Below, one piece after another: positions 8,740 to 17,164 of a stretch of DNA of 64,000 bases. Position numbers and translations under genes: made by a program. Under the pieces are notes generated by a model. It was not told the origin of the DNA. It saw only the letters and a list, made by a program, of their open reading frames with translations, and did no database searches. The stretch is from NCBI GenBank assembly GCA_002173095.1, contig NHBK01000009.1, positions 802,310 to 866,309 of the forward strand, read 5' to 3'. The number at the start of each line of letters is the position of its first letter. Within the stretch, counting starts at the first letter, position 1. Source of the DNA: Hyphomonadaceae bacterium TMED5. Lineage in GTDB: Bacteria; Pseudomonadota; Alphaproteobacteria; Caulobacterales; Hyphomonadaceae.

Positions 8740-10245
8740 CTATTCAGCGTGCTGCGGTCGAACCGGAGCGGCTTTTTCTTTCGTCCAGAACGGCCCCATC
8801 AACAGGCAGATACCCGTAATGATGAGAGAGGCGTTCAGCACCAGCATGGTATGGTTGGACAGTGCTGAGGCGTTCATCACGCTATGAACAACACCGGTGA
8901 GTACCATGATTGCGCCTGTTGCACGGCGGGTCCACACGCCGGTTTTGGCAGCATCTGCGAGCACAAAGCCGATGAGTGGAATGGCCAGAGAGCCAAGCCA
9001 GAACACCGCAACCATGGCCATTTCGCCTAGCCCCACAACGCTCATAAAGAGTGTGAAAGCCATGAGGAATGGCGTGCCCCAGACCAGAGCAGACCAGGCA
9101 GAGGCGAGCTTTGGCTGAGGGCGGCCTTTTTCGGCGCGCTTCAGGAAATAGATGTTGAGACCCGTCGCGACCATAATGCAGAGCAATGTGCCCAGCACGA
9201 TGTAAGCAATCTTCATTGCCGTGCCGCCAAAGTCACCAAAGTGGAGACGGTAGACAGAGTTGAAAATCTGTTGACCGGCAGGGCCATCGGTATTGCCTTC
9301 AACCTCAGTCAGCTCACCATCGGCTGAGAACATATAGGGTTCGCTATAGACGAGACGGTCAGGGATTTCCGCGATCACTTCGACCATCTGGCTCACCGTA
9401 CCCGGATCTTCAATCACCAGCAGGAATGGGCGCGCGTCGGGTTCGAGTGTCGCAAGTGTTGCCAGAGCCGCAGGGCCATCAGCCAATGGGGCAGGGGTGC
9501 GATCAATCTCACCTTCTGAGCCGAAAACGGCATCTGTCAGCCCTGTAGGCGTGCCATAGCTTGCGAGTGACATGACAAGCGCAATGACAACGAACAGGCC
9601 AATCAGTGCGCCTGTGCCGGCTACGATGATGTTGAACGGAAGCGTCCAGACGCTCAGACGGTTGTGAATGTCTGCCTGAACAAGCCTTTGTTGCCCTTCA
9701 CGTTTCAGGCGGAACGCGTCCCGGAAAATACGTGGGTGTGCCAGCAGACCCGAAATTGACATTCCGACCATCATCACGCCGAAAATAGCGACGATAATCA
9801 TACCCAGGCCAAAGTTCTCAGGAAGGCCCGGCAGGTCTTCAGGAATGCTCAGATAGTAGTGCAAGTGGATGAGAAACTCATTCCATGCCGTATCATACCC
9901 GGCAACGGCTTCGCCATTTGCGTTCGCGGTTTCCAGACCATCATCTCCGCCAATGACGAAGCGCGGCCAGTTTTCGCGCGGCAGGTATAGAAGCACATGC
10001 TCGCTTTCAGGCTGCGTCGCGACGACATGATCGATCGCATTCTGCACCGCGGCAGGCGTAACTTCCGTCACTGCCGGAGTGTCCGCACGTTCCCACCAGC
10101 CGAATTCATCTTCCAGAACCGCAACCGTGCCGCTGACGCAGACAATGTAGAGAATGGCGCTGATCACCAGTCCCATCAGGCTGTGCGCCGTCAGAGAGCG
10201 ATCAACGAAGGCGCTCGAAACCTTAGGCCAGAGTGTAGAGCTCAT
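8740..10245 (-). CDS. PepSY-associated TM helix domain protein (siderophore uptake-associated)
   Basis: Inner-membrane protein of about 500 residues with four or more hydrophobic segments: near residues 20-45 (LVISAILYIVCVSGTVAVLEDEF), about 150, about 205 and several at the C-terminus. The first helix with its HSLMG...GTVAV pattern is typical of the PepSY_TM family, which includes PiuB-like proteins and periplasmic ferric-siderophore reductase candidates. The large loops between helices would be periplasmic PepSY-like regions. It is last in a three-gene operon with a TonB receptor and a small membrane protein, 14 bp from its neighbour, which supports a role in handling iron-siderophore after outer-membrane uptake. 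The exact chemistry is not established. Confidence 0.85.
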   Translation of the reverse strand: MSSTLWPKVSSAFVDRSLTAHSLMGLVISAILYIVCVSGTVAVLEDEFGWWERADTPAVTEVTPAAVQNAIDHVVATQPESEHVLLYLPRENWPRFVIGGDDGLETANANGEAVAGYDTAWNEFLIHLHYYLSIPEDLPGLPENFGLGMIIVAIFGVMMVGMSISGLLAHPRIFRDAFRLKREGQQRLVQADIHNRLSVWTLPFNIIVAGTGALIGLFVVIALVMSLASYGTPTGLTDAVFGSEGEIDRTPAPLADGPAALATLATLEPDARPFLLVIEDPGTVSQMVEVIAEIPDRLVYSEPYMFSADGELTEVEGNTDGPAGQQIFNSVYRLHFGDFGGTAMKIAYIVLGTLLCIMVATGLNIYFLKRAEKGRPQPKLASAWSALVWGTPFLMAFTLFMSVVGLGEMAMVAVFWLGSLAIPLIGFVLADAAKTGVWTRRATGAIMVLTGVVHSVMNASALSNHTMLVLNASLIITGICLLMGPFWTKEKAAPVRPQHAE

Positions 10246-10259
10246 ATCTTCAGCCTTTC

Positions 10260-10838
10260 CTAGATGAATGCCGTTGCGCCGGTGACGATGACCGCGCCTA
10301 CAGCATAAAGGGTTCGTCGGATCGGGCTTTTCTCGATGAGCAGGAAGGTGCTCAATACGGCCCAGAGGGTCGCCGACAGGATGATGCAGATAACGCCTGC
10401 GGTAATCGGGTTGCCATCTTCAGGCATGATAAACCGGAAAACGGTGGCACCTGCAAACAGGGCGATCATCCCTGCGAGCGGACCGGTTACGATGAAGGTC
10501 CAGAGGCTGCCCAGCACTTTCAGGCCGGTGGCAGCAGGGTTTTCAGGTTCGACCTCAACCTTTCTGCGGCTCTTCTCAAAATCAAGTGACGGCAGGCCCG
10601 CCGTCATGATGTAGATGAAGAATACGGACACCAGCATCATCGCAATCACAGAGACCTGCGCAACGCCGCGGTCAGAATTGGCGATGAAGGACAGAACCAT
10701 GGCCAGCAAAAGCAGGGCCCAGCCACCAGACAGGCTGATCGGGCTGTTGCGGTTTTTCCATGCGGTGAAAAGCAGGAAGAGCCCTGCTGCACATGCAGTA
10801 AGGCTCAACGCAAATATCAGAAGCTCAACGCCGCTCAC
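10260..10838 (-). CDS. Small polytopic membrane protein of the iron-uptake operon
   Basis: 192 residues, mostly hydrophobic, with about six predicted membrane helices (residues 3-23, 38-55, 60-82, 112-135, 142-165 and 172-190). No catalytic motif is visible and no family is recognised with certainty. Its start overlaps the stop of the TonB receptor gene by 4 bp and its end lies 14 bp before the PepSY gene, so it is translated from the same message. Small helical-bundle proteins are often found in PepSY/TonB operons, so an inner-membrane partner of the PepSY protein is a reasonable inference. Confidence 0.75.
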   Translation of the reverse strand: MSGVELLIFALSLTACAAGLFLLFTAWKNRNSPISLSGGWALLLLAMVLSFIANSDRGVAQVSVIAMMLVSVFFIYIMTAGLPSLDFEKSRRKVEVEPENPAATGLKVLGSLWTFIVTGPLAGMIALFAGATVFRFIMPEDGNPITAGVICIILSATLWAVLSTFLLIEKSPIRRTLYAVGAVIVTGATAFI

Positions 10839-12997
10839 GAGCCGAACTCATAAGCTAGTCGGGCGACGACGGTGCGACGCAGGCCCGGGAAGCAATCCCC
10901 GCGCGTCAGACATGATGTCAGGTATTCTTCATCCGCGATATTGCGCGCATTGATCTGGAAATCCCAGCGATCCCACTCATAACCAATCATGAGGTCTCCC
11001 AATGTGTAATCCGGCGTGACGTATCTCACCGTGCCATCTTCAGCGACGCTTTCGCCCACATAACGGATGCCCCCACCAATGCGGAAACCGTTGAGCGCGC
11101 CTTCAGGTCGCCATGTTGCCCAGGCAGATGCAGTGCCATTTGGCTGCCCCGGAAGCTTAAAACCATCAGGGTCTTCAGCGTCGATTGTAGAGGCTGCAAA
11201 CTGCAGGAAGACATTATCTAGCTGCATGCGAGCTTCCAGTTCCAGTCCACGAAGGGTCGAAATACCTTGCTGTTGGGCCGCGTCATTTGGCAATGCATTC
11301 GGGTTGGGCAGGTTGCTGATTTCGATGTCATAATAGGCCAGCGTGATGAGGCCCGGGAAAGATTGAGGCTCGTATTTCAGGCCGAATTCGTACTGACGAG
11401 CTTCCTCTGGATCGAGCTGATTTCCCGCAAGGTCCGTTCCTATAACCGGCTCGAAGCTTTCAGAATAGCTGGCATATGGGGCAAGGCCATTGTCAAAGCG
11501 GTAGAGCACACCAAAGCTGGTGGACACGGCGTCATCGTCCTGAACGACTGCGCCGGTATCGTTTTCAACCTGATCATAGCGCAGGCCGAGCGTGAAGCGC
11601 CAGTCATCCAGCGCAATCTGATCGGATACATAAAGACCCAGGTCCTGAACCTGCTGAGGCGTGCCGTCACTATAGATGGCATCCAGTACCGACTGGTCCG
11701 GATAGTTGCCGTAAACAGGATTGGCCAGATCAAACACATAGGAGAAATCGCCGCTCAGTACGCCGCCACCTAAGTAATAGGCCGTGTTGCTATCCGTTTC
11801 TACGTCCTGATATTGCGCGCCCATCAGCATGTTATGAGTGAGCGAGCCGGTGGTGAAGTCAGCACGTGCGCGAAGATCCAGCGCATATTGTTCTGATGTA
11901 TTGTCAGCGGCGTAGAATGTGCGCGCAACCGTCGTCTCGGTGAAGAGCGGAGCGCCGAAATACTGGTTTAGATAGCGGCTTTGTCCGGCCCCGGTGAAGG
12001 TTGGCCATGCCTGCTGGTAATCGGCCTCGCCAGACCGCCAGAGGGCCGTCGCTTCAATGTTCCAAACGTCATTCACGCGGTGCTCGCCCAGCAGGGTGAT
12101 CTGATCAGACTTGGTGTCAAAGAAGTTGAAGTCAGGTTCGCCGGCATAGACATCCTGATCGATATATTCGCCGGTTACATTATGCGGGAAAAGCGTGCCT
12201 TCGACCGGAATGAATTGAGCTGCGACATCGCCCTTGGTGTCCTGATGGATACCGATAATGGTGAGACGAGTGTCTTCAGACGGTATCCAGGTGAGAGACG
12301 GCATGAATACACCGGATTCCTCATCTACATAGTCGACCTGAGAGCCGGTATTCCGGTAAAGCCCGACAAGGCGATAGAGCAGTTGGCCATCGCTGCCGGG
12401 AACAGGCCCGGTTACGTCGCCTGCGATCTGATAGCGTTCAAAATTGCCGAGTTCTGCTGCAAGAGACCCGCCAAAATCCTCTTCAGGTGTTTTGGAGACG
12501 ACGTTGAGAAGACCGCCCGGCGAGCCTTGTCCATATAGAACAGAGGCCGGGCCACGCAGGATTTCCACCTGTTCGACCGTCCAGGGTTCGACGCGGGTGG
12601 TGTTATAGCTGCCAAAGAGTTCCTGAATCGAGTCCCGGTAGCGCGGGATGGACAGCCCGCGAGACGACACCCAGTCACCTCGTGTTGAGAAGCCATAGGT
12701 TTCTGCGGTGACACCCGTCACATAAGAAACAGTCTGGGAGAGGTTCAGTGCTCCGCGCTCGATGAACACATCTTCGGGCTCAACGGAAACAGAACGTGCG
12801 GTTTCAACAATCGGAATGTCAGTTTTCGTTGCGCCGAATGCATCCACGCTGCCGGTCACTGTCACGGTTTCCTGGCGGGCTTCTGCATCTTCGGTCGAAG
12901 TCGCGCTCGCATCCTGCGCGTATGCGCCGTGAGAAGCGGTAAGCAGAGCCGTGAGAGCCAGCGCCCCAGCGCTGGTTTTCAGCCATTGTGAGTACAT
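10835..12997 (-). CDS. TonB-dependent siderophore receptor
   Basis: Outer-membrane beta-barrel that imports ferric siderophores with energy from TonB. The ATG at 12997 gives a Sec signal peptide (MYSQWLKTSAGALALTALLTA...AYAQ) and is preceded by AAGGGG; the frame could begin 30 bp earlier but without a good ribosome site. After the signal comes a TonB-box-like ETVTVTG, a plug domain with VEILRGPASVLYGQGSPGGLLNVVSK, and a barrel ending in a C-terminal aromatic strand (LAYEFGS) near residue 720. The length fits the FhuA/FpvA-like siderophore subfamily. Two Fur-box matches lie just upstream, so induction under iron starvation is expected. Confidence 0.93.
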   Translation of the reverse strand: MYSQWLKTSAGALALTALLTASHGAYAQDASATSTEDAEARQETVTVTGSVDAFGATKTDIPIVETARSVSVEPEDVFIERGALNLSQTVSYVTGVTAETYGFSTRGDWVSSRGLSIPRYRDSIQELFGSYNTTRVEPWTVEQVEILRGPASVLYGQGSPGGLLNVVSKTPEEDFGGSLAAELGNFERYQIAGDVTGPVPGSDGQLLYRLVGLYRNTGSQVDYVDEESGVFMPSLTWIPSEDTRLTIIGIHQDTKGDVAAQFIPVEGTLFPHNVTGEYIDQDVYAGEPDFNFFDTKSDQITLLGEHRVNDVWNIEATALWRSGEADYQQAWPTFTGAGQSRYLNQYFGAPLFTETTVARTFYAADNTSEQYALDLRARADFTTGSLTHNMLMGAQYQDVETDSNTAYYLGGGVLSGDFSYVFDLANPVYGNYPDQSVLDAIYSDGTPQQVQDLGLYVSDQIALDDWRFTLGLRYDQVENDTGAVVQDDDAVSTSFGVLYRFDNGLAPYASYSESFEPVIGTDLAGNQLDPEEARQYEFGLKYEPQSFPGLITLAYYDIEISNLPNPNALPNDAAQQQGISTLRGLELEARMQLDNVFLQFAASTIDAEDPDGFKLPGQPNGTASAWATWRPEGALNGFRIGGGIRYVGESVAEDGTVRYVTPDYTLGDLMIGYEWDRWDFQINARNIADEEYLTSCLTRGDCFPGLRRTVVARLAYEFGS

Positions 12998-13017
12998 GAA
13001 TTTCCCCTTCAGCATTA

Positions 13018-13036
13018 GCAAATGCAAATCATTATC
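13018..13036 (-). promoter_or_regulatory. Fur box 1 upstream of the TonB receptor operon
   Basis: The 19 bp GCAAATGCAAATCATTATC match the classical Fur consensus GATAATGATAATCATTATC at 15 of 19 positions by direct comparison. It lies about 20 bp before the receptor start, where binding would block transcription or translation start. Confidence 0.75.
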
Positions 13037-13061
13037 AAGATGTAATCTTGCTATGTATAGT

Positions 13062-13080
13062 GAGAATGATTGTCAATTGC
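13062..13080 (-). promoter_or_regulatory. Fur box 2 upstream of the TonB receptor operon
   Basis: GAGAATGATTGTCAATTGC matches the same 19-bp Fur consensus at 13 positions. It lies 44 bp (about four helical turns) from the first box, an arrangement that would allow two Fur dimers on the same face of the promoter. Confidence 0.65.
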
Positions 13081-13130
13081 GATACGGGGCTGAATTGGGT
13101 ATCGGGGTGGTTTTATGCGCCCAATAAACA

Positions 13131-13156
13131 AAAACGGCGCCCTGAGGCGCCGTTTT
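13131..13156 (-). terminator. Terminator of ctrA
   Basis: Stem AAAACGGCGCC / GGCGCCGTTTT with loop CTGA. It is symmetric with A and T runs on both sides and could work on either strand. It follows the ctrA stop by about 27 bp. Confidence 0.88.
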
Positions 13157-13182
13157 CAATCGTGTGATTTGGGAGTTTGCTC

Positions 13183-13896
13183 TTAAGCGGCTTCTTCGTC
13201 GCGAAGTGGCTGAGCATTCGGGGATGGATCACGAAGAACGTAACCACGGCCCCATACAGTTTCGATGTAGTGGTTACCTTTGGTAGCCTGCTGAAGCTTT
13301 TTGCGAAGCTTACAGATAAATACGTCGATGATTTTCAATTCAGGCTCGTCCATGCCGCCATAAAGGTGGTTAAGGAACATTTCCTTGGTGAGGGTCGTGC
13401 CCTTACGCAGGGAGAGAAGCTCGAACATCTGGTATTCTTTGCCGGTGAGGTGAACGCGAGCGCCACCAACTTCAACCGTTTTAGCATCCAGGTTCACAAT
13501 GATCTCGCCGGTGCGGATAACGCTCTCAGCGTGACCTTTAGAGCGACGGACGATCGCAGTGATGCGGGCGATCAGTTCGTCTTTGTTGAACGGTTTTGTG
13601 AGGTAGTCGTCAGCGCCATAACCAAGCGTTTTAACTTTCGCCTCAATGTCCGGGTTACCGGAGAGGATCAGAACTGGTGTGTTCACGCGGCTCATGCGGA
13701 GCTGCTTCAGAACATCGAAGCCAGAAATGTCAGGCAGAGAAAGGTCAAGGATGATGATGTCATATTCATACACCTTGCCAAGGTCGACGCCTTCTTCCCC
13801 AAGGTCTGTCTGGTAAATGTTAAACCCAGCTGCCTTGAGCATCAGCTCGATGCTACGAGCGACTGCGTGGTCGTCTTCAATCAATAGTACGCGCAT
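13183..13896 (-). CDS. ctrA: Cell-cycle master response regulator CtrA
   Basis: OmpR-class response regulator that controls cell division, flagellar and chromosome-replication genes in alphaproteobacteria. The 237-residue protein starts [20 protein letters not shown] with phospho-acceptor D51 in [17 protein letters not shown], and the Lys in [10 protein letters not shown]. The winged-helix output domain contains [33 protein letters not shown] and [14 protein letters not shown], which are highly characteristic of CtrA. It ends in DEEAA; a C-terminal Ala-Ala is the known ClpXP degradation signal in Caulobacter. The ATG at 13896, with GGGAGA upstream, is preferred over the adjacent TTG. It is divergent from fliI; GANTC sites and a TTAACCAT half-site lie in the shared upstream region, consistent with cell-cycle and self control. 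Confidence 0.97.
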   Translation of the reverse strand: MRVLLIEDDHAVARSIELMLKAAGFNIYQTDLGEEGVDLGKVYEYDIIILDLSLPDISGFDVLKQLRMSRVNTPVLILSGNPDIEAKVKTLGYGADDYLTKPFNKDELIARITAIVRRSKGHAESVIRTGEIIVNLDAKTVEVGGARVHLTGKEYQMFELLSLRKGTTLTKEMFLNHLYGGMDEPELKIIDVFICKLRKKLQQATKGNHYIETVWGRGYVLRDPSPNAQPLRDEEAA

Positions 13897-14111
13897 CAAG
13901 TCGTCTCCCGAATCACTTACAGTGTAACGCGTTAGCGGTGTCCAGATATAGTTAAACTGGCGGGTGGTAACGAAATGGTTAACGCGATGTCTTTTTCGCG
14001 CCTAAGATTTTAACGAAGATTTCCGTCGTGTCATTTTAAGTCGTTAACCGCGTCTTAGCGCTAGGGGCGCAAGATTCGCTCAAGAGCCCTCAAAACCAAG
14101 CGATTCTCGAT
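13897..14111. promoter_or_regulatory. Divergent ctrA/fliI control region with GANTC and CtrA-like motifs
   Basis: This 215-bp AT-rich stretch contains three GANTC methylation sites (13910-13914, 14073-14077, 14102-14106), the first 13 bp from the ctrA start. It also has TTAACCAT in reverse orientation at 13975-13982 and TTAA-N4-TTAACC at 14036-14049. CcrM methylation of GANTC and CtrA binding to TTAA-type sites are known controls of ctrA in Caulobacter; their use here is inferred. Confidence 0.6.
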
Positions 14112-15428
14112 ATGTTGCAAGACCTGATACGTGAAGTAAAGCGCGCCCCCGTAGTTCAGATGTCCGGTCGGGTAGAGGCGTTGGAGGGATTAAGGATTGA
14201 GGCAAGCGGGCCACGATCTGCCCTTCGTCTTGGCGCATTGGCACATATTGGCGACCCACATGGACCGCTCGCAGAGATTGTAGGCTTTCGCGGAGACCTC
14301 GCTATTCTGCTGGCCTGTGAAGATAGTCATGCGGTCTATCCGGGCGCGAAAGTTTTCTTCCAGAGTGAACCATCCGTACTCTATCCGTCGGAGCATTGGT
14401 TAGGTCGCGTGGTTGATCCGTTCGGCAAGCCTATGGATGGCGGACCAGTTCTGCCCCGAGGCAGTTACGCCAAACCTGTGGATGCGCCGCCGCCTTCTGC
14501 GCATATGCGTACCCGAATTGAAGAGCGTCTTCATCTGGGTGTGCGCGTCATGGATTTGTTCACGCCGTGTGGGCGCGGCCAGCGTCTTGGTCTGTTCGCG
14601 GGCTCAGGTGTTGGTAAGTCCACACTTATGGGCATGCTCGCCAAAGGCGCCGATGCAGATGTGATTGTCATTGGTCTGGTCGGTGAGCGGGGACGTGAAG
14701 TCCGTGAATTCGTCGAAGACGCGCTTGGAGCAGATGGTCTGGCGCGTTCCGTGATTGTGACGGCGACGTCTGATGCACCAGCACCAGCGCGAAAGCGCGC
14801 GGCCATGTCGGCCATGGCGGTTGCTGAATATTTCCGCGACACGGGAAAGCAGGTGCTTTGCCTTCTTGATAGTGTGACACGCTTTGCGATGGCCCAACGT
14901 GAGATTGGTCTGGCGGCGGGCGAGCCTCCAACGACGCGCGGCTATACGCCTTCGGTTTTTGCAGAGCTTCCGAAATTGCTCGAGCGGGCAGGGCCGGGGC
15001 CAAAGGGCACGGGCGCGATCACCGGCCTGTTCACGGTTCTGGTCGATGGTGATGACCATAATGAGCCGGTCGCAGATGCGGTTCGCGGTATTCTGGATGG
15101 TCACATTGTAATGTCACGGCAAATCGGTGAGCGCGGGCGGTATCCGGCGGTTGATGTCCTTAAATCTCTCTCTCGACTGGCCTCGCAGCTGCAAGCGCCA
15201 GAAGAAGCAGAACTGGTCACCAATGTGCGCAGACTTGTCGCCACCTATACAGATATGGAAGAATTGATCCGGATTGGCGCCTATGCGCCAGGCGCTGACA
15301 AGCAGACAGACCGCGCAATTCGACTGAATGAGGGCCTGGATGAATTTCTGACCCAGAGCTATTCAGACCCGACCGCCCCGGATGCCGTGTTTGATGCGCT
15401 TCGCCAGATCTATGAGGCTAGTGCCTGA
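14112..15428 (+). CDS. fliI: Flagellum-specific export ATPase FliI
   Basis: Cytoplasmic ATPase of the flagellar type III export apparatus, related to the F1 beta subunit. The 438 residues include Walker A GLFAGSGVGKST near residue 160, Walker B LCLLDSVTRFAMAQREIGLA near 255, and the flagellar/type III hallmark ...EPPTTRGYTPSVFAELPKLLER. The N-terminal MLQDLIREVKRAPVVQMSGRV matches the usual beginning of the family. The ribosome site is weak. Its stop overlaps the fliJ start (TGATG), so the pair is co-translated. It is divergent from ctrA, which could place export machinery under the same cell-cycle control. Confidence 0.96.
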   Translation: MLQDLIREVKRAPVVQMSGRVEALEGLRIEASGPRSALRLGALAHIGDPHGPLAEIVGFRGDLAILLACEDSHAVYPGAKVFFQSEPSVLYPSEHWLGRVVDPFGKPMDGGPVLPRGSYAKPVDAPPPSAHMRTRIEERLHLGVRVMDLFTPCGRGQRLGLFAGSGVGKSTLMGMLAKGADADVIVIGLVGERGREVREFVEDALGADGLARSVIVTATSDAPAPARKRAAMSAMAVAEYFRDTGKQVLCLLDSVTRFAMAQREIGLAAGEPPTTRGYTPSVFAELPKLLERAGPGPKGTGAITGLFTVLVDGDDHNEPVADAVRGILDGHIVMSRQIGERGRYPAVDVLKSLSRLASQLQAPEEAELVTNVRRLVATYTDMEELIRIGAYAPGADKQTDRAIRLNEGLDEFLTQSYSDPTAPDAVFDALRQIYEASA

Positions 15429-15835
15429 TGAGAACGCTTGAAACCCTTATTAAACGTGCCCGCAAGGATGTAGATGCGCTGGCGGTAGAAATGCGCCGCG
15501 CGCTTGAAACCCGTGGGGAGATTATCGCGGAAATGGCTGCATGTGAGGCTTCCATTGAAGCAGAGGCCAGCATGTTTGACGGCACGCCTATGGCAGGGCT
15601 GGGCTTTGCTGCGTTTCTTGATCGCCAGAAACTGCGTAAGGCTAATCTGGATGAAGCGCTCAAGCTGGCGGAGAAGGCGCATGCTGAATGTCAGGAAGCC
15701 ATGAATGCCGCCTATGCGGAGCTGAAAAAGCTCGAACACCTTCTTTCCATGGAAAAGACCAAAGCGCGTGTGGAAGAAGAAAAGAAAGAGCAGGCTGTCT
15801 TTGATGAGCGCAGCTCTCAAATGTTTGGACGCTAA
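15428..15835 (+). CDS. fliJ: FliJ-like flagellar export protein
   Basis: Small coiled-coil protein of 135 residues that stimulates the FliI ATPase and escorts export chaperones. The sequence is almost entirely helical and charged (KRARKDVDALAVEMRRALE... and AYAELKKLEHLLSMEKTKARVEEEKKEQ), with the size and basic/acidic heptad pattern of FliJ. No single invariant motif exists in the family, so the call rests on length, coiled coil and its coupled position directly after fliI. Confidence 0.82.
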   Translation: MRTLETLIKRARKDVDALAVEMRRALETRGEIIAEMAACEASIEAEASMFDGTPMAGLGFAAFLDRQKLRKANLDEALKLAEKAHAECQEAMNAAYAELKKLEHLLSMEKTKARVEEEKKEQAVFDERSSQMFGR

Positions 15836-15844
15836 GTCCGCAGC

Positions 15845-16855
15845 CTAGATTTGAACTTTAATAAACAGATTGCCCTTATGGACGTGCACGTCCACTTGTT
15901 CTGGTGGAACAGAGAGAAGCGTCAGGCCAAGCTGAAGTGATGCCTTTGAATCAAGGCCCAGAGCGGGTGCCGCTTTTGTCAGGTCGAACAATTCATCTTT
16001 TGACGAGATCACTGCGCGAGACACAAAGATGTTCAGCGCAATGCCTTCATTGTCCCGTTCAGAGCGAATGGACATGCGGTCGCCTTTTTCACAGGCGCGC
16101 AGAAGGCCCGCAATAAAGTGCTGAACGCCGAGCGATGCGAGTGGGCGTGAGCCAATTTGAGTGAACCAGGATGTTTCTGTCGCCAGAACCAGGTCTACTT
16201 CTTTGGCGCGCGCCGTCTTTGAGACGCGCTCTGCGGTATCCAGAAGCAGTTCGTGAATTGGCGTACGCGTCGCCTGACTGAGGTCATCCTGCGAATAGGC
16301 GCGGATGGCGCGGACGGTTTCGAGCAGGTGCGCGACATATTCAGCTGTATTGGATCGACCCGCATCTTCCATCGTTTCCAAGAGAGTCTGAAGGCTGAGT
16401 TCAATATATGAGAACGGTCCGAGCAGGCTTTCTACCGACGACTTCATTTCACGCGAGCGAAGACGGCTTTCGGGAACTTCGGTCTGAACCTGATGTTTCA
16501 GTGTCGCATTCACGATCATCTGTTTCAGCAGTTTGTAGTTCAGATCTGTTTTGTCGATGACAGCTTCTGCGCCACTGGCAAAGGCTTCACGGCGCATGTC
16601 ATCTGCATTGTCAGATGTGACGAATACTATAGGCGCGTTGGTAAACGCGCGGACACGCTGAATGTCATCTTCAATGGAAATGGCGTCTGGTCGGCGCACA
16701 TCCAGAAGCACAAAATCCGTAGGCCCTGCCTCTGAAAGACGTTCGAAATCTTCAATACGTTCGGAGATATTCAACTGAATATCTCCCTCTCCTCCGACCA
16801 TATCGGTCAGGATTTCTGCGTCCCTCGCATTATCTTCAACGTAGTGAATCCGCAT
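15845..16855 (-). CDS. Receiver domain fused to a degenerate histidine-kinase-like domain
   Basis: 336 residues. The N-terminal 120 form a receiver: acidic pair in MRIHYVEDNARDAE, phospho-Asp in FVLLDVRRPD, Thr/Ser in VFVTSDN and Lys in VIDKTD. The rest resembles the dimerisation and ATP-binding halves of a histidine kinase, but the usual H-box His is missing (SSVESLLGPFSYIELSLQTL), no DxGxG is present, and the N-box position reads QHFIAGLLRACE. It probably cannot bind ATP or autophosphorylate, and may act as a scaffold or phosphotransfer partner. The gene converges on fliJ and is divergent from a short histidine kinase (17165). Exact family unknown. Confidence 0.7.
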   Translation of the reverse strand: MRIHYVEDNARDAEILTDMVGGEGDIQLNISERIEDFERLSEAGPTDFVLLDVRRPDAISIEDDIQRVRAFTNAPIVFVTSDNADDMRREAFASGAEAVIDKTDLNYKLLKQMIVNATLKHQVQTEVPESRLRSREMKSSVESLLGPFSYIELSLQTLLETMEDAGRSNTAEYVAHLLETVRAIRAYSQDDLSQATRTPIHELLLDTAERVSKTARAKEVDLVLATETSWFTQIGSRPLASLGVQHFIAGLLRACEKGDRMSIRSERDNEGIALNIFVSRAVISSKDELFDLTKAAPALGLDSKASLQLGLTLLSVPPEQVDVHVHKGNLFIKVQI

Positions 16856-17164
16856 GTAATATCTCAGATTTTCGACGGGACGATACTTTGGTATTTCTTA
16901 TGTTGCAATCATATTACGAAATCCTTCCACAGAGTTTCTGACACTGTTGATTACAAGAGGTGGCGTGAACACTGGAAGAGGCGTGTATCTGCTGGGGACT
17001 ATGTACGGTTATATCTGGATAACTCTTGCGAGACCCCACAGACTCAATGCAGTGCATTAAAGTAATATGCTGATGGTCACTATCTCTTCAGACTTTTTGC
17101 ACAAACACTTTAGTTGTTCAGCAAATATGTATTCAGTCCTTTCGGGTTAACGATAGAAAGTTCA
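16856..17164. other. Intergenic region between divergent two-component genes
   Basis: About 310 bp, AT-richer than its surroundings, with no supported gene. It must contain promoters for the receiver-pseudokinase gene and the kinase gene. A GTTAACG motif occurs at about 17147, but no full CtrA, sigma-54 or operator pattern was recognised. Confidence 0.45.

Noticed and set aside
13177..13887. 236-codon open frame on the + strand across ctrA
   Set aside because: It lies entirely opposite the unmistakable ctrA gene; its length reflects the codon bias of ctrA.
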